Part shown: positions 42,556-54,437 of the stretch, piece after piece
How positions within the stretch are numbered: the first letter of the stretch is position 1
Layout of the letters: every line of letters starts with the position of its first letter
NCBI GenBank assembly: GCA_951217055.1
Contig: OX578278.1
Coordinates: 31,757,105 to 31,821,104 of the forward strand
Source of the DNA: Gerris lacustris
Lineage: Eukaryota; Arthropoda; Insecta; Hemiptera; Gerridae
Direction: 5' to 3'
DNA: 64,000 bases
The notes under the pieces: generated by a model
What the model was told of the DNA's origin: nothing
Databases searched by the model: none
What the model saw: the letters and a program-made list of their open reading frames with translations, nothing else
Made by a program: the position numbers and the translations under genes

Positions 42556-43548
42556 GGGGGGGGGGGGGGCTCCGTTCACACTTTGAAGTGTTTCTCATAT
42601 CAGGGGGAGGCATGTGTGGTGCCGCCTTTAAATATAATTTATTATTTAATAATGCCATTTCTAACTTAATTTACATTTTGTAGATTTAAAAGATTGACTA
42701 TTTATTACGGGTGCTAACAAATACTTATAACAAATTTTTATACTCAAGTGCCAAAAAAGGTGTTTTTGTTATTGTACCCTGTTATTATGAGTACTTTTTT
42801 TTTTACGTGAAAACCAAAGCGAATAAAAAGTATCCTATCTTGTAGAGGTCACTCCAAAGTTGAGTGCATTAAAAAAAAAAAAAAAAAAATCTTTAGGGGT
42901 TCATTTATTTTTTGATGAGGGGTGCGGTGGAAATGATAAAGTTGGGGTGCTCATATAATACTAAATTCAAATTAAGGGAAAACTTAATTCAATTTCAATT
43001 TAATTATGTTCTTCCTAGTTCAGACTTTTAAACATTGGAGTAAATAACTAATTATTGAAATACTGATAAATTATTTATAAATAATTACTATAAATTAAAT
43101 ATGGAGTAATTTTCTTGTTAACCCATAAAGAGTTATTGGAACTCAATTTATTACATTATCTAATAATTAAATAACAAAAATAAATAAGAATAATACTTCA
43201 TAATGAATACGAACAATAATACTAAAATACACACAAACAGGGAAGTCAATGCTGAATGTGTGGATGGGGTGCTAGGTGGCAACTAGTCGAGTATTTGGGT
43301 ACTTTGATGTGTGTAAAAAGACCAACGCGAGATGGAACATTGAATACAGAAAGTTTTGGAGAGGGGGGGGGGGCTCCGTTCACACTTTGAGGTGTTTCTC
43401 ATATCAGGGGGAGGCATGTGTGGTGCCGCCTTTAAATATAATTTATTATTTAATAATGCCATTTCTAACTTAATTTACATTTTGTAGATTTACAAGATTG
43501 ACTATTTATTACGGGTGCTAACAAATACTTATAACAAATTTTTATACT
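42556..43548 (+). repeat. direct duplication of about 187 bp (42556-42744 and 43362-43548)
   Basis: Both units start with a G-run followed by CTCCGTTCACACTTTGA and end with AACAAATTTTTATACT. Only two differences were noticed over about 175 bp. The spacer (about 620 bp) is AT-rich with an A-run at 42871-42889. Could be the terminal repeats of a small LTR-type element (TRIM), two insertions of one MITE, or a tandem duplication. No TG..CA ends are present. Confidence 0.8.
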
Positions 43549-44708
43549 ATAATTTCTCTTAAGTTTATATTAGTAAGAATAACAAATAATTATATATTTA
43601 TATAAATACAACCATTTATGGCATGTGTGGGAGTAATTTCTCGGAGTTATCTTTTTGTGACTTTGCTTTAACTACTAATCCAATATCTACCTTCTTTTTT
43701 TTCTTTTTAACTTTTTTCTATTATTTTTTTAATAATATTTTCTTCATATTTACCTGCACATTTCTCTATTATTGCCTTTCACATGTAATAATTTCTCTAT
43801 TTTATAGGATATATATATATTACACCTTTTTATATAACATTTATTTTATACTGAAATAAATTAAACAAAATGCAATATCTTAAAAAAAAAAAATTGATAA
43901 ATTGATGCATTTATGTTCAATTAAATTAATAGCTTTGCTCAGCGCTTTCACTGCAAAAAAAGAAATTATTTAAAATAAAAATGACCTTTTTTTATTTAAT
44001 AAAATAGTTTTCAATTTGCTGAGAGAAATATTGCTGCTTAAAATGAAAGAAAGCTTGCTCTAGGAGCTTAATTAGTGGTGGGCAAAATTTTTTTTTTTAA
44101 AAATTGAAATAACCTTTTAAAATTAATTTTCTTTATCAGACAACAATAGTTGTTAATGAAATTCCGATTATCAAATGTTGATAATATATCTATGGAATTT
44201 CATTCATAATTTACTCTCTCTTGTATACATAGAGTATGTAAAGAAAGTACTGTGAGGGTACAAAAATGTTGATGGATATATTCAGATTCAAGGTACCCTA
44301 ATTCCAAATATATGTATTTTTTTTTTTTTTTAATAAAATTTCTATAGGTTTGTGTGCCTATACTGTCATATGAGAGTTTAACTGTTGAACTAATGTTGGT
44401 GTACATATTCTGTAGGGTCTTTTTTTCAAGCTTGTGAGCTTTTGCAACCAAAGGCATAGACTACTTAGGTGGGTCCTTTGAGCAAACCTGGTTAGGCCTT
44501 GTATCAACCCAATACTATGTTGATACAAGATAACTAAACCCTTCACATGTTTGTGAAGTGTTGTTTGGTAAACCATGGCTCCACTTCACTGGGAATATCG
44601 ATATTTATCTAACCAAGAGTATCTGACCATGGTTTTACAGGCTAAAAACTGCAGACACAACTCTTTTGAGAAGCATCCCACTTTTAAGAAATGTTAGGAG
44701 GACATTGG

Positions 44709-44815
44709 GAGGGAGCCCGGTTTGGTAATTGCACCCAGTTATCATGCTCCATGCTGCTTAACTTTAATGAAGGGAGAGCCAACTGTTCTCCTATCCGAGT
44801 TACCAAGGTACCCTA
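44709..44815 (-). mobile_element. 5S rRNA-derived SINE, copy 3
   Basis: Reverse complement: AGTTGGCTCTCCCTTCATTA, AAGTTAAGCAGCATGGAGCA, TGATAACTGGGTGCAATTACC. It shares AAGTTAAGCAGCAT with copy 1 and the GGAGAACAGTTGG region with copy 1 (GGAGAGTAGTTGA) and copy 2 (GGAGAGCAGATGG). The box C region is more decayed here. Confidence 0.62.
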
Positions 44816-45524
44816 AGTAGGCAATAAAGATCTAAATTTGGGGATGCATCTTCTGGAGAGGTTTGTCCTTAGCAGGAGGGTGAAGCCCTACCTAGGGGCA
44901 TTGATTCAAAGCAAATGGATAGGGGATCAGTATAATAATACTGAAAGAAAATATCAGAAAGCCAAACAAGTAAAAATTAATTATGCTTACCTCAGTCATT
45001 GTTCCTAAAACCGGCCACTTTGCGTTATACCTGATAGGTAAATCTATACAGTTAAACCAGATGATGTGTGCTATCATAACTGTACAGTTATACTATCATA
45101 ACAGTACAGTTCAACAGTTTCATAATTTTATAGCATACAGGCTCCGGTTTACCTGTCAGATATACCGCAATGTGTGTGGCCACCTCAAAAGTAGTATAAT
45201 ATGTCAAGGTTTTTAAAAGTAACAGTGATTTAGCTAAAACCATAAATAGCAGAAACAGAAAACACTTCTCATGGAGTCTAAATTCCTCACCCTTCCTTCA
45301 GGGGTTAAGCTTTTCTTAAACTCTAGTCATAATCAGCTGATTTAGAGAGAAGAGAAATCACTTTAGTCTAGTCACCCTTAAATTATAAAGACTCCATTAT
45401 AATAATCTGTTGCGCAACATCCCTTGGAGGGCTTAGGCCTGCCAATGAAGTTATTCAACTATATAATATGTAATAGATGACTTGGAGTTTGTGTGTCCCT
45501 TCATTAGTATCCATTTATATAGCG

Positions 45525-45605
45525 ATGCTGGGTGACGCTCAGCATTGCCGTTGCATGCTCGCTGTTCACCGAGCATGGGTTCGCTTGCCGAATCTGTGAG
45601 GAGTG
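45525..45605. repeat. three consecutive short hairpins
   Basis: ATGCTG-ggtgacgct-CAGCAT, CATGCTCG-ctgttcac-CGAGCATG, and TTCG-cttgc-CGAA follow each other in about 70 bp. Unassigned; G+C higher than the surrounding intron. Confidence 0.5.
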
Positions 45606-46424
45606 CAATTGATAGAAATAGGCTAAAATAAAAATCTTTTGTCTGCCAAAATAATTATTTTAAGGGTTAAACCACCTCAAGTGTTTAGTCAAGGTGGAAA
45701 CTTGGATGTGTCCAATCATATTTATTTGATTTTACTGACAATGTCTGCTATCATTCAGCATCGAAGCTCCTTATTTATCTCTAACTTAACAACACCTTGT
45801 ATTCTCTCTAAATGTATCCACCTCAGGGGGTTTATACTAAAAGCCAGAGAATGGCATTTTAACTTTCAGTGTCCAAAAATGGCAGTGATGTGATTTTCAT
45901 ACTTCTAGCTTCACTGATAATTCAATCATGTCAAACAGCTATTCGATTTCAACATGCCTTTTTTTAAAATTGTTTAACCTGTTAATAAAATTTTGTTTTG
46001 CACATCTTTAAGTTAATGGTTCTCAAAGCACTCTAGCATTGCTTTCAAGTGACAGTTTTTACCACTTAATATAATTTATAAACAAAATTAAAGGTAATCG
46101 ACCTAATCAAAATATCATCATTCATGCTTCATACCACACTCTTATTAGATTATAGATTGGTTGTCCTTTTCAAATGTTCAATATTTATTCCTCAATCCAA
46201 AAATATTCAATGCACCATTACTTCTTTTCTAATAATTTTATTTATTTATTTTTTAATCTATTTCATCACTTCTTTTAGTTTGTTATTATTTTTCCCTTTA
46301 GTCAGTCAGTTTATGGAATTTGTTGTTTTGCTAAAATTCATTTTCCACTTCAATGCACTTAATGAAGAGTACATTTTTTATTTATTGGATGTTATCAATA
46401 TCTAGTTGCTTGACTTAACTGGGA

Positions 46425-46505
46425 TTGGCATAGCTGAGTGGTTAGTAAACCAAAGTCCAAAAGACTGACTTACCTATTGATGGCTAGAATCCCTGAGAGT
46501 TGAGA
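46425..46505 (+). mobile_element. tRNA-derived SINE head
   Basis: A box TAGCTGAGTGGTTAG (46431-46445) and a degenerate B box GGCTAGAATCC (46482-46492), about 37 bp apart, as in tRNA-derived SINEs. No cloverleaf could be completed, so it is not a tRNA gene. Confidence 0.5.
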
Positions 46506-47449
46506 CATATTTTACTGATGATCACTTACCATGATGATAATCACACCCTACGATGATGACACTGATGATCACATCCTACGTCTTGTAATAGCTCAGTCTT
46601 GATAATAACCAAGTGATCACTAGTGAAAGAAACAACAATAAAAGAAACCTTGTGATATTACCTTAGAACATTTACGACCCAATTATTATAAAACTTTGTG
46701 GTTTATATTATTGAAATAACAATTGAAAATCAGGATGATCTAAAGTCTCCAGTTAAGTGTACCTTTCACAAGAACCACAATTGAAACTCCAACAATATCC
46801 TGGTTTCAATTCTTTTACAGTTGAGGTATTTTCCTCATAACCACTGTACCAATTGGTGCACAAATGTCTCTTAATTTGTTTGATGGAAACCGATTCAATA
46901 TGTGCAGTCCAAATCATTAGAACCTGTCTAACAAAATTCATAGTAACACAACTTCACTTTTCAATCATCAGTGTGTTTACTGATATTGCTTGTGTAAAAT
47001 AAGAATTCATGACAACTGTACATTAACAGTGAACTACAAAAATCAAAATTAATTCAGATTTGTTTGAACCACTTTTATTGGAGTTTATCAAGTAGTTTGA
47101 GACATTTAACAGCTATAAAAATTTAAGAGTAAAAAAATAATAGTTACATCATACAATTCTCTTAAAATTGTCTTTACAAAACATTAATTAGTTTTTTTCT
47201 TTTCTCTTTTTAACGTAGTGTGTCTCGTAAATACGTGCTAAAGGTTCACATAGGCGGTTAAGGTTGAGAGCAATGGGAGGGACCCTGTCCTCCATTAATA
47301 AACTAAAGAAAAGCCTCAGTTACTGTGGGAGCTCTGTATCTATCACACCTTTTTTCTATGGCCAGTCTATCCACCCCCTTTCATAATCTCGAGTCAAAAC
47401 TTGGCAAGAACAGAAAGACAATTTGTGACAAGTGGTTAAGTTTTTTTTG

Positions 47450-47965
47450 GGGGGGGGGGGGCATCATAATCATTCCCTCTAGGCCAGACAGTAGTCGGGA
47501 ATTTCTATACTTCTATTAAGTCCTCAAACGCCTCCAAGTGCACATGACCTTTGTCAGCCCAGACTTGGGGACCTCCATCATGACTACACCCCAACTCACA
47601 TGTCGTTGGTAGTGTGCAAGTTTTTGGATCAGAGGTCAATCACCATCCCTGATCACCTACCTTACTCTCCTGATTTGGCAGCGTGTGATTTCTTTTTGTT
47701 CCCTAAGAGCTAAAACACCTAAAATATTGCTCCGCGGATGGTTCAACATTGATTGGATGTAGAGACCATTAAAATGGCTTTGACAAGGCTGCTGTAGGAC
47801 CTTACTTTAGAGGATTTCCAGGGATGCTTCTAACAGTTGAAACAGAGGTGGCACAAGTGCATAGCATCAGGGGGAGAGTGCTTAGAAGGGAACCATATTG
47901 AGTTACCTGACTAATTGTCAAACAAAGTATATTAAACTTTGGCACGGATTTATGGGTTAGCCCAA
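47450..47965 (+). pseudogene. mariner transposase relic (middle to C-terminus)
   Basis: Readable with frameshifts: PDSSREFLYFYVLKRLQ (mariner VNREFYLDVLKRLR), then LVVCKFLDQRSITI and PYSPDLAACDFFLFP (mariner PYSPDLAPCDFFLFPRLK), and LEDFQGCF..QRWHKCIASG ending ECLEGNHIE (mariner EDFQRCFEQWKRRWHKCIAS, GEYFEGD). YSPDLAxCDFFLFP contains the third catalytic Asp. The N-terminal domain is not found. Terminal inverted repeats were not located. Confidence 0.85.
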
Positions 47966-48574
47966 TTTCATTTGAACTTTCTTCTTTTTTTGGCTCTATT
48001 TTATACATATTTTTCTTTTAATTTACATTTACTCTCATAAATATCTTCTTCTCTTATCATCTCTTTAGCTGTTTGATGATTGATGAATCACTTCATCATG
48101 TGAACACCGGGTGAGTCCGTAATTTCATTCTAATGCCTGTCATAAAACTTTTTCTTTTTCATTATATGAAAAAAAAAAAATAATAATAAATAAAAAACAT
48201 ATCCTTAACATCAGATAACTTTTATTTTCTTTATTTATTTCTTTCTCATATTCGTACATGATCAAAAATTTACATTCAAAATGTATCCCTTATTTAGTGT
48301 TGCACTTAATTACAATATGTAGGAATTGTAAATGGAAATGAATATTTTCTGCTTTAACTGCTTAAATGTAGCAATTGCTTTTAGTTTCTCAAAACTCTAT
48401 TAAGTGCAGTAGTGTTCTATAAGAATTTATCCAAAAATATATGTTAACATAGTGCTTCAGCTTCTGGTGATGAAATGAATTCACTATCAAGTTTTATCAT
48501 ATTTGTAAAGTCCTTTGTAAATATTTAATATTTAGAATTTAGAGTTCAATATTTACAGCACAATGTTCAATGGT

Positions 48575-48680
48575 ATGTGAATGTGTGCAGTGGCTGAACT
48601 CTCCACTATGGGCCTAAAATAAGGCCCAACTGCTAGGTTCGAACTAGTGGTTCGTCCTACCTATTTTGCACTATTACTAG
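48575..48680 (+). repeat. dispersed repeat with B-box-like sequence, first copy
   Basis: ATGGGCCTAAAATAAGGCCC, AACTGCTAGGTTCGAACTAG, TGGTTCG. A diverged second copy lies at 50435-50510 (ATGGGCCTAAATAAGGGCTA, ATTGCTAGGAACAAGTGG). GGTTCGAACT resembles a pol III B box. Probably a SINE. Confidence 0.5.
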
Positions 48681-50120
48681 GACCTACTACTAGTGGAATT
48701 ATTTACTTAATAATAATTTATAATTTGTTTACATCAAATTTAAAGTTGAAGTGCTATTAATTAAAAATGAACTCTCTTTGAAATATTGATCTACATTACA
48801 CAGGTAACTTTTCTTTTGGATTAATTACTTTTTCACCTACTTTTTTCCATAACAAGCTAAAGTAACATTTGCTTTGTGTATAAATAATTTCTTTAATATA
48901 TTTTTTCTTTTATTTATTTGTAAATTAATTAAAAATTGGGTTTGTCTGTATATAGCTCATTTCAACCTTATTTATTTTGTGGGAAATATGAATTATTAGT
49001 GACTTAGGTTTTGTTAATTGTTTCTACTGACATTTTGTGGGACTTACACTTATTGTGAATAGAACCTAAAGTGTTTTTAAAAAGAACAACATGATTTATG
49101 TAAATGTACACAACAAATTGTCTCCTGTTTGTACTTAAGGTAATTACTTTTTATTTAAGTTTTCATTTTTATTCAGTTCTGAGTCTAGATTCCATTATTA
49201 GTTATTCTTTCTTAATTAATTATTTTTCTTTTCCTTCCCTATAGTGCTGGTTAAAGGGTCATGGACTCCTCTAAAATCCCTTTCCAGGCTCCCTTGTTAA
49301 TACTCTCATTTCAGAAACTGATTTTCTCTTTCTTTCCAATCTACTCAATACATTTTTCTTGGCCTGCCTCTAGGGCTCACCCCCATGAATTACTTTGGTT
49401 TCCTTGTATAGGAAAACCTGTCTTAAATGGAATCATAGGTTACCGGAGAATTTATTTTTATTTTTGTTTTAACAGATTTCCGTTTTGTAGAGGTGTTAAA
49501 AAATAGTTATTAGAATAAATCAGAAAATATATAATTATAAACTATGCAAATTGTCACATTAGTATCATATCATGTATAATATACACAAACTAAAATTATA
49601 ATAAAAACGTAAACAGTGTGGATAAATTCTTCGTCAAGATCATGTCATGATCAAAAATACTTATAAAAGACAAATGTATTTTTTTATAAACCTTATCTAA
49701 GGCTTTGATGTCAGGTGCTTGTGGAAGTATATAAGAAAGTCTGGTATTCCTGGAGTCTTTTAGACAGTGTTTTTATCTTTTTCTACCTGGTGGAAGTCTT
49801 ACTGTATATATCTCAGTCTTCCACCCTCACTTATTTCTTAAGTCAGAATCCACACAAATGTTATCAGGGTTAATTTCTCTGTCTTTGATTTCAACTAAGT
49901 CTAAAATCCTCTTTGCTGTTTAGAAATGGCTGTATAAACTGTAACTGATTTTGATATTGAAGAAAAATATTAAGGTTTTAGTAAATTTAATTTTCTAAAA
50001 AAGTATCATGAATAAAAGTAGATGAATTTACTATCTATAGGGTATGGCCAATGTCAAATAAGTAAGGCCAATATCAAATTAGTAATCTAATTCCTCATTT
50101 CAGGTAGTATTTTTTCTTTT

Positions 50121-50412
50121 GAACGAAGTTCCTTATGACCGTGTCTGGAGCCCGGGAGTGAATCCGAAAAAACGACCAAAATCACCGTCACAAAATAACC
50201 GTCACTAAATCTACTGATGACGATAACTTGAGTAAAAGATGACCAAGTTAGTTGAAATTTGGTACACATGTTCATTTGACTAATACCTAGGCTGAGTTTG
50301 TTGGATAATGTTATCCGCCCAAGCGTTCACGTGCAACGCTCGTGTAAACGTAAGCTTCAAATTTAAAATTGGAATTTTAGGACGGGAAAAAATTCTAACT
50401 TTATCTATTTAA
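50121..50412 (+). repeat. dispersed repeat family B, partial copy in intron 12
   Basis: GAACGAAGTTCCTTATG, GAGCCCGGGAGTGAATCCG, CCAAAATCACCGTCAC, GACGATAACTTGAGTAAAAG, GTTATCCGCCCAAGCGTTCA, then ACTTTATCTATTTAAC. It joins the left end seen at 1554 with the interior seen at 11295, which shows these belong to one family. Confidence 0.7.
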
Positions 50413-50790
50413 CAGTGGTATGATGAGTGTGAACCTACCATGGGGTTAGTAAAATGGGCCTAAATAAGGGCTAATTGCTAGGAACAAGTGGTCCATTTAG
50501 AGTTTCAACCTTCCATCCTGTAATATTATAATGTATAGTTTGTGTCTTCTGAAAACTGCTTTCATTCTCATGTGCCTAGTAAAAGAATATTCCCTATTAG
50601 AGTACGATATTAATAAAAATGCAAGTAACTTCCTGATTATCTTTATGTACACTGTGAAGTTATAAGGCTTCCAGTGATTATCCCATCTTGATGGGTGCAG
50701 GTCGCGATGTTTTGTTCCTTTGGAGGAGTTTATGATGTAAGTTTGGGTTGATGGCCAGAACTGAGGGATATGATCAAGTTAAGGTGTATA

Positions 50791-50870
50791 CAGTGGCGCA
50801 CCCAGGATTTATTTTTGGGAGGGGCACAGATTAAAAAAAATTAAGGGGGGGGGGGGGATGTAATGTGGGC
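50791..50870 (+). mobile_element. hAT-type terminus, other end not found
   Basis: CAGTGGCGCACCCAGGATTT at 50791 is a typical hAT end, related to the MITE at 5140-5450, and is followed by a G-run (50846-50857). No inverted partner was seen within about 2 kb, so the element is probably truncated or interrupted. Confidence 0.5.
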
Positions 50871-50999
50871 TTAGCATAATCACAGACAATTAACCAGTCT
50901 GGATTTCTTTGTTCTTAAATTACTTCATATCAAGGGTGGATCCAGCTAATTTTGAAGGGGGGCTGGGTTCTCTTTTAGGGGGGTCCGGGGGGCTGGGTT

Positions 51000-51960
51000 C
51001 TCTTTTTAAATTTTTATAATGTACGTTACTTGAAAACGTCTTTTTAGCCTATTCTAAGAGCATCTAAAATGTTATTATATACAAATAAATTTAAGTTTTT
51101 TATGAACGGGACATGAAGAATGAAAAAAATAGTTTTCCTTGCGAAAGGTCGGGTATCTGCAATTTTTAAAATCTTATTCTACAATTGAACCCGTTTTCAA
51201 ATTAATTTATATTAATTATTCGATAATTTAAAACTATTCTAATGACTGCTAATAACTATTTTAATTAAATTTAATTAATTATATTATTAATTATAAAATA
51301 AGAACCCTTAAAACAAGAAAAATTTAATTAAAAACTTGATTACAAAATGTTATATTGTAACCTTTCATTCAAAATAAACAATGGATGATAGTCGGAAAGA
51401 AATTCGTCCCACTAAAAAGTTCTGACCATGCTCAGTCGTAATTTTATGCAGATTTTTCCAAGTTCAATAAACGACACTTTTTTACCCAGGAGCTCCATCC
51501 CTATTTTATAGATCCTTAACCTAAACGGGTTGATAACTTAACTTACTTCTATTCTTTTTAAACACCAAAAAAAAAATATGTCGGGCAAAACTAGGTAGAT
51601 TATTACTTATTTATTAAGTGATACTGACTTATTTAAAATACTTACTTATTTGCATACTTAAATTTTAAGTCTATGGCTTTGGAGAAGGGGGGGGGGGGCA
51701 AGTCATTTTAAACGCCAAAAAATATGTCGGGCTAAACTAGGTAAATAATTACTTATTTTTTATTATTTTACTTTAACATGTGCTGGGAAATTGCATACTT
51801 GAATTTTACATCTTCGGTTTTTTTTTGGGAGGGGGGGCACGTCTTTTTAAACACCAAAAAAAAAAAAAAAAAAAAAAAATCGGGCTAAACTAGGTATATA
51901 ATTACTTATTTATTATTTTTTTTTTTTTTGACTATCACAACACTATTACTATAACTAGTG
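51000..51960. repeat. internal tandem-like duplication in intron 12
   Basis: The block ACACCAAAAAAAAAATATGT, CGGGCAAAACTAGGTAGA, TTACTTATTTATTA (51560-51620) recurs at 51710-51770 and 51850-51915, each preceded by a G-run and 'CTTTTTAAACxCCAAAAA'. Three diverged units of about 140 bp, including long A- and T-runs. Confidence 0.65.
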
Positions 51961-51962
51961 TA

Positions 51963-52170
51963 GGACCCAATACACACAGAAGAGGCGATGGGCAGAGGCA
52001 CGGCTCAGGCGAGGCATGACCATTGATGTGACTAGGCACCTACGCTTTCTTACCTCTTGAATAATTATGAAGAACTGTGCCTCCTGCCACCTGTGCTGTA
52101 TTTTTGTGCCTACTAAGCTTTTTCTACCAGGCCTGATATATTTTATTGTGTGTATTTGTGTTGGGTTTTA
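51963..52170. mobile_element. possible second Harbinger-like MITE end
   Basis: GGACCCAATACACACAGAAG, AGGCGATGGGCAGAGGCACG resembles the left end of the Harbinger element at 22324 (GGCCCAATTCACACACGAGT, GGCGTATGGC). A weak inverted partner, TGTGTGTATTTGTGTTGGGT, ends near 52166. Duplications are unclear. Confidence 0.35.
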
Positions 52171-53019
52171 AAGTGTGAAAAGGTGTTAATCCTCTTGGCA
52201 AATGATGGAGACAATTTCCTCCATAAGATATGACTTTTAGTGTAGGACTCCCTGCACTTGATCTTATTCTCCAGTTCTCTCTATTTAAGCCGACACGACG
52301 AACTTCCCTTATGCTTCTAATATTGTAAACCAAACATAAGGACTTGCATCCATCAATATGCAGTTACTCCCAGAAGGCATATAATTTCATGATTTTTTCA
52401 ACCATGGAAACCTATGGAAGCACATAAGAAACCGTTTTCATTTGTAAAGATTTTCCAAAGAAGATAAAAGTTGATAAGATATAAGGACTTGCTCCAAAAT
52501 CAAGGTATGTACATAATTAATTAGTATTATTATTAGGACTCAATTAGAAATACATTTATTTATGCTATTTTCTGATAATTTTAATATTTAGTTGTATATT
52601 AGTTATCCTTAAGTATAACCTTACCCCTAAAGTAATCTCACTGAATTCATTTATCTGTATATGTATTTATCAACTCAAAAAAGGTATAGTCATTTTAATT
52701 TAAAAATACTTTTTAACTTTTAGTGTGTTTATTGTAATTAAAAATTTGTATAAAATATTATGTTGCTTATAATTCTAGCATTATATGGAAACAGTGTGAG
52801 ATTAAAAAGTTTAATTTCATCATTTAATAATTTCTCCAATATATAACAGTGGCTAAAGCATTTATCCCCCTAATGAAGAGATCTGTGCTTCATTTCCCAG
52901 TGACAGAAATTTTACATATTTTTCTTCCTTCCATTGTAAAAATAAGTCCATATTCTATGTATATGTTAGTTATTTTTTTCACTAAATTCAGGGCTTGTAT
53001 TGTGAATCAAATACTTTTT

Positions 53020-53703
53020 ACTTTCTCTTATAAAAAGAGATATAAAATCGATTTTGATGGATTTACAGGTTTTGATGTCTCCTGAGTCCAAAAAAGTGGT
53101 TTTTAAAAAATGTCTGCCTGTCGTCCGTCTATTATCTGTGCAGACACACACAGCAGACATACACTGTCTGATAAAAGAGAAGAGGTAAAGATATCAGCTA
53201 CATTAAGATATATCAAGATGTCAGATATACACCCAGACCTTATACACCTTCACTTGATCATATCCCTCAGTTCTTGCCATCAACCCAAACTTACATCATA
53301 AAATGTTTAATGTGCTGGGCCTATCTGGACAAATTTGGCATTCATATTCAGAAGAATCATAATTTGGGACACTAACACACAAATTTGGGAGGTGCTACTC
53401 TCCAAAAACTCTGGAAATAATTATTTTTCAATAACGGTTCCGACAATTTTGATTAAAAAATTCTAAAATGTAGTCTATTTAAATAGGAATCAAACGATAT
53501 AAGCTGTTTTCCTGGGAAAAATCTAGTTCTTGAGAAAATAGTTTTAAACGCGACGGAGAGAGGCCGGGTTTGATTCCCTGCCAAGGAAAAGTTATTTATT
53601 TGATGAATTGTTTAATAATAATAAATATACCTATGAAAACACAAAAACTAATGGCTGAACTAAACACTGGGCTTAGTAATTATAAACTTGTATATGAGAA
53701 ACT
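53020..53703 (-). mobile_element. dispersed repeat family A, complete copy (inverted)
   Basis: Ends ACTTTCTCTTATA (53020) and TATATGAGAAACT (to 53703). Interior in reverse orientation: GATGGATTTACAGGTTTTGA, TGAGTCCAAAAAAGTGG, AACGGTTCCGACAATTTTGA, CTAGTTCTTGAGAAAATAG. Contains GGCCGGGTTTGATTCCCTGC, similar to a pol III B box. A short insert at 53150-53300 is not found in the other copies. Lies head-to-head with the next copy. Confidence 0.72.
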
Positions 53704-53876
53704 TAGTCTGAGTTTTCTCGGACCAATTTTTTAGATATAGAGTAGAACCTCACAATAATAACTAATAGGGGCTGAGGTTTGTTTACTATAATGAAAGACT
53801 GTTATGTAACAAATAATAATGCAAAAGGGTGAATGTCAATGAAAACAAAAAAATCGGTCCGAGGTAACTCAGACAA

Positions 53877-54437
53877 ACTTTCTTATATAAGAGTTCATAA
53901 TTTCTTAGCCTAGTGTGTTCCATTTATTAGTTTTCATATGTACATTTAATTATTATTGAACATTTCATCAAAATTTATCATAAAAATAACCTCTCCTGGG
54001 CGAGGAATCGAACCCGAGCTCTCTCCGACCGTGTTTTAAGTTATTTTCTCAGGAACTAGATTTTTCCTGGGTAACGGCTTATATCGTTAGATTCGTAATT
54101 AAATGGACTACATTTTAGATTTTTTTTTTTTAATCAAAATCATCGGAACCTGTTTTTGAGAAAAACTTTATTTCAGAGTTTTTGTGGGTAGCACCTCCAA
54201 ATTTGGAGCTAAAATTCATTTCTCGATTTCGCCTCGGGGTATGATTCTTCTGAACATGTATGCCAAATTTGTCCAGATAGGCCCAGCACATTAGGCGCGT
54301 CTGCACAGACGATAGACGGACGACAAGCAGACATTTTTTACAAACCACTTTTTTGGACTCAGGGGACATCAAAACGTGTAAATCCATCAAAATCGAATTT
54401 TGCGCCATCACAATACTTTCTCTTCATATGAGTAAGT
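53877..54437 (+). mobile_element. dispersed repeat family A, complete copy
   Basis: Ends ACTTTCTTATATA (53877) and CATATGAGTAAGT (to 54437). Carries the full set of family landmarks (CTCAGGAACTAGATTTTTCC, ATCGTTAGATTCG, TTTCGCCTCGGGGTATGATT, CATGTATGCCAAATTTGTCC, CAGGGGACATCAAAACGTGT). On the - strand it contains GGGTTCGATTCCTCGCCCAG, with an exact pol III B box GGTTCGATTCC. Separated from the inverted copy by 173 bp. Confidence 0.75.

Noticed and set aside
46124..46405. 93-codon hydrophobic open frame resembling a membrane protein
   Set aside because: It is a T-rich intron stretch; Phe/Leu/Ile runs are expected from TTT/ATT codons. No conserved motif.
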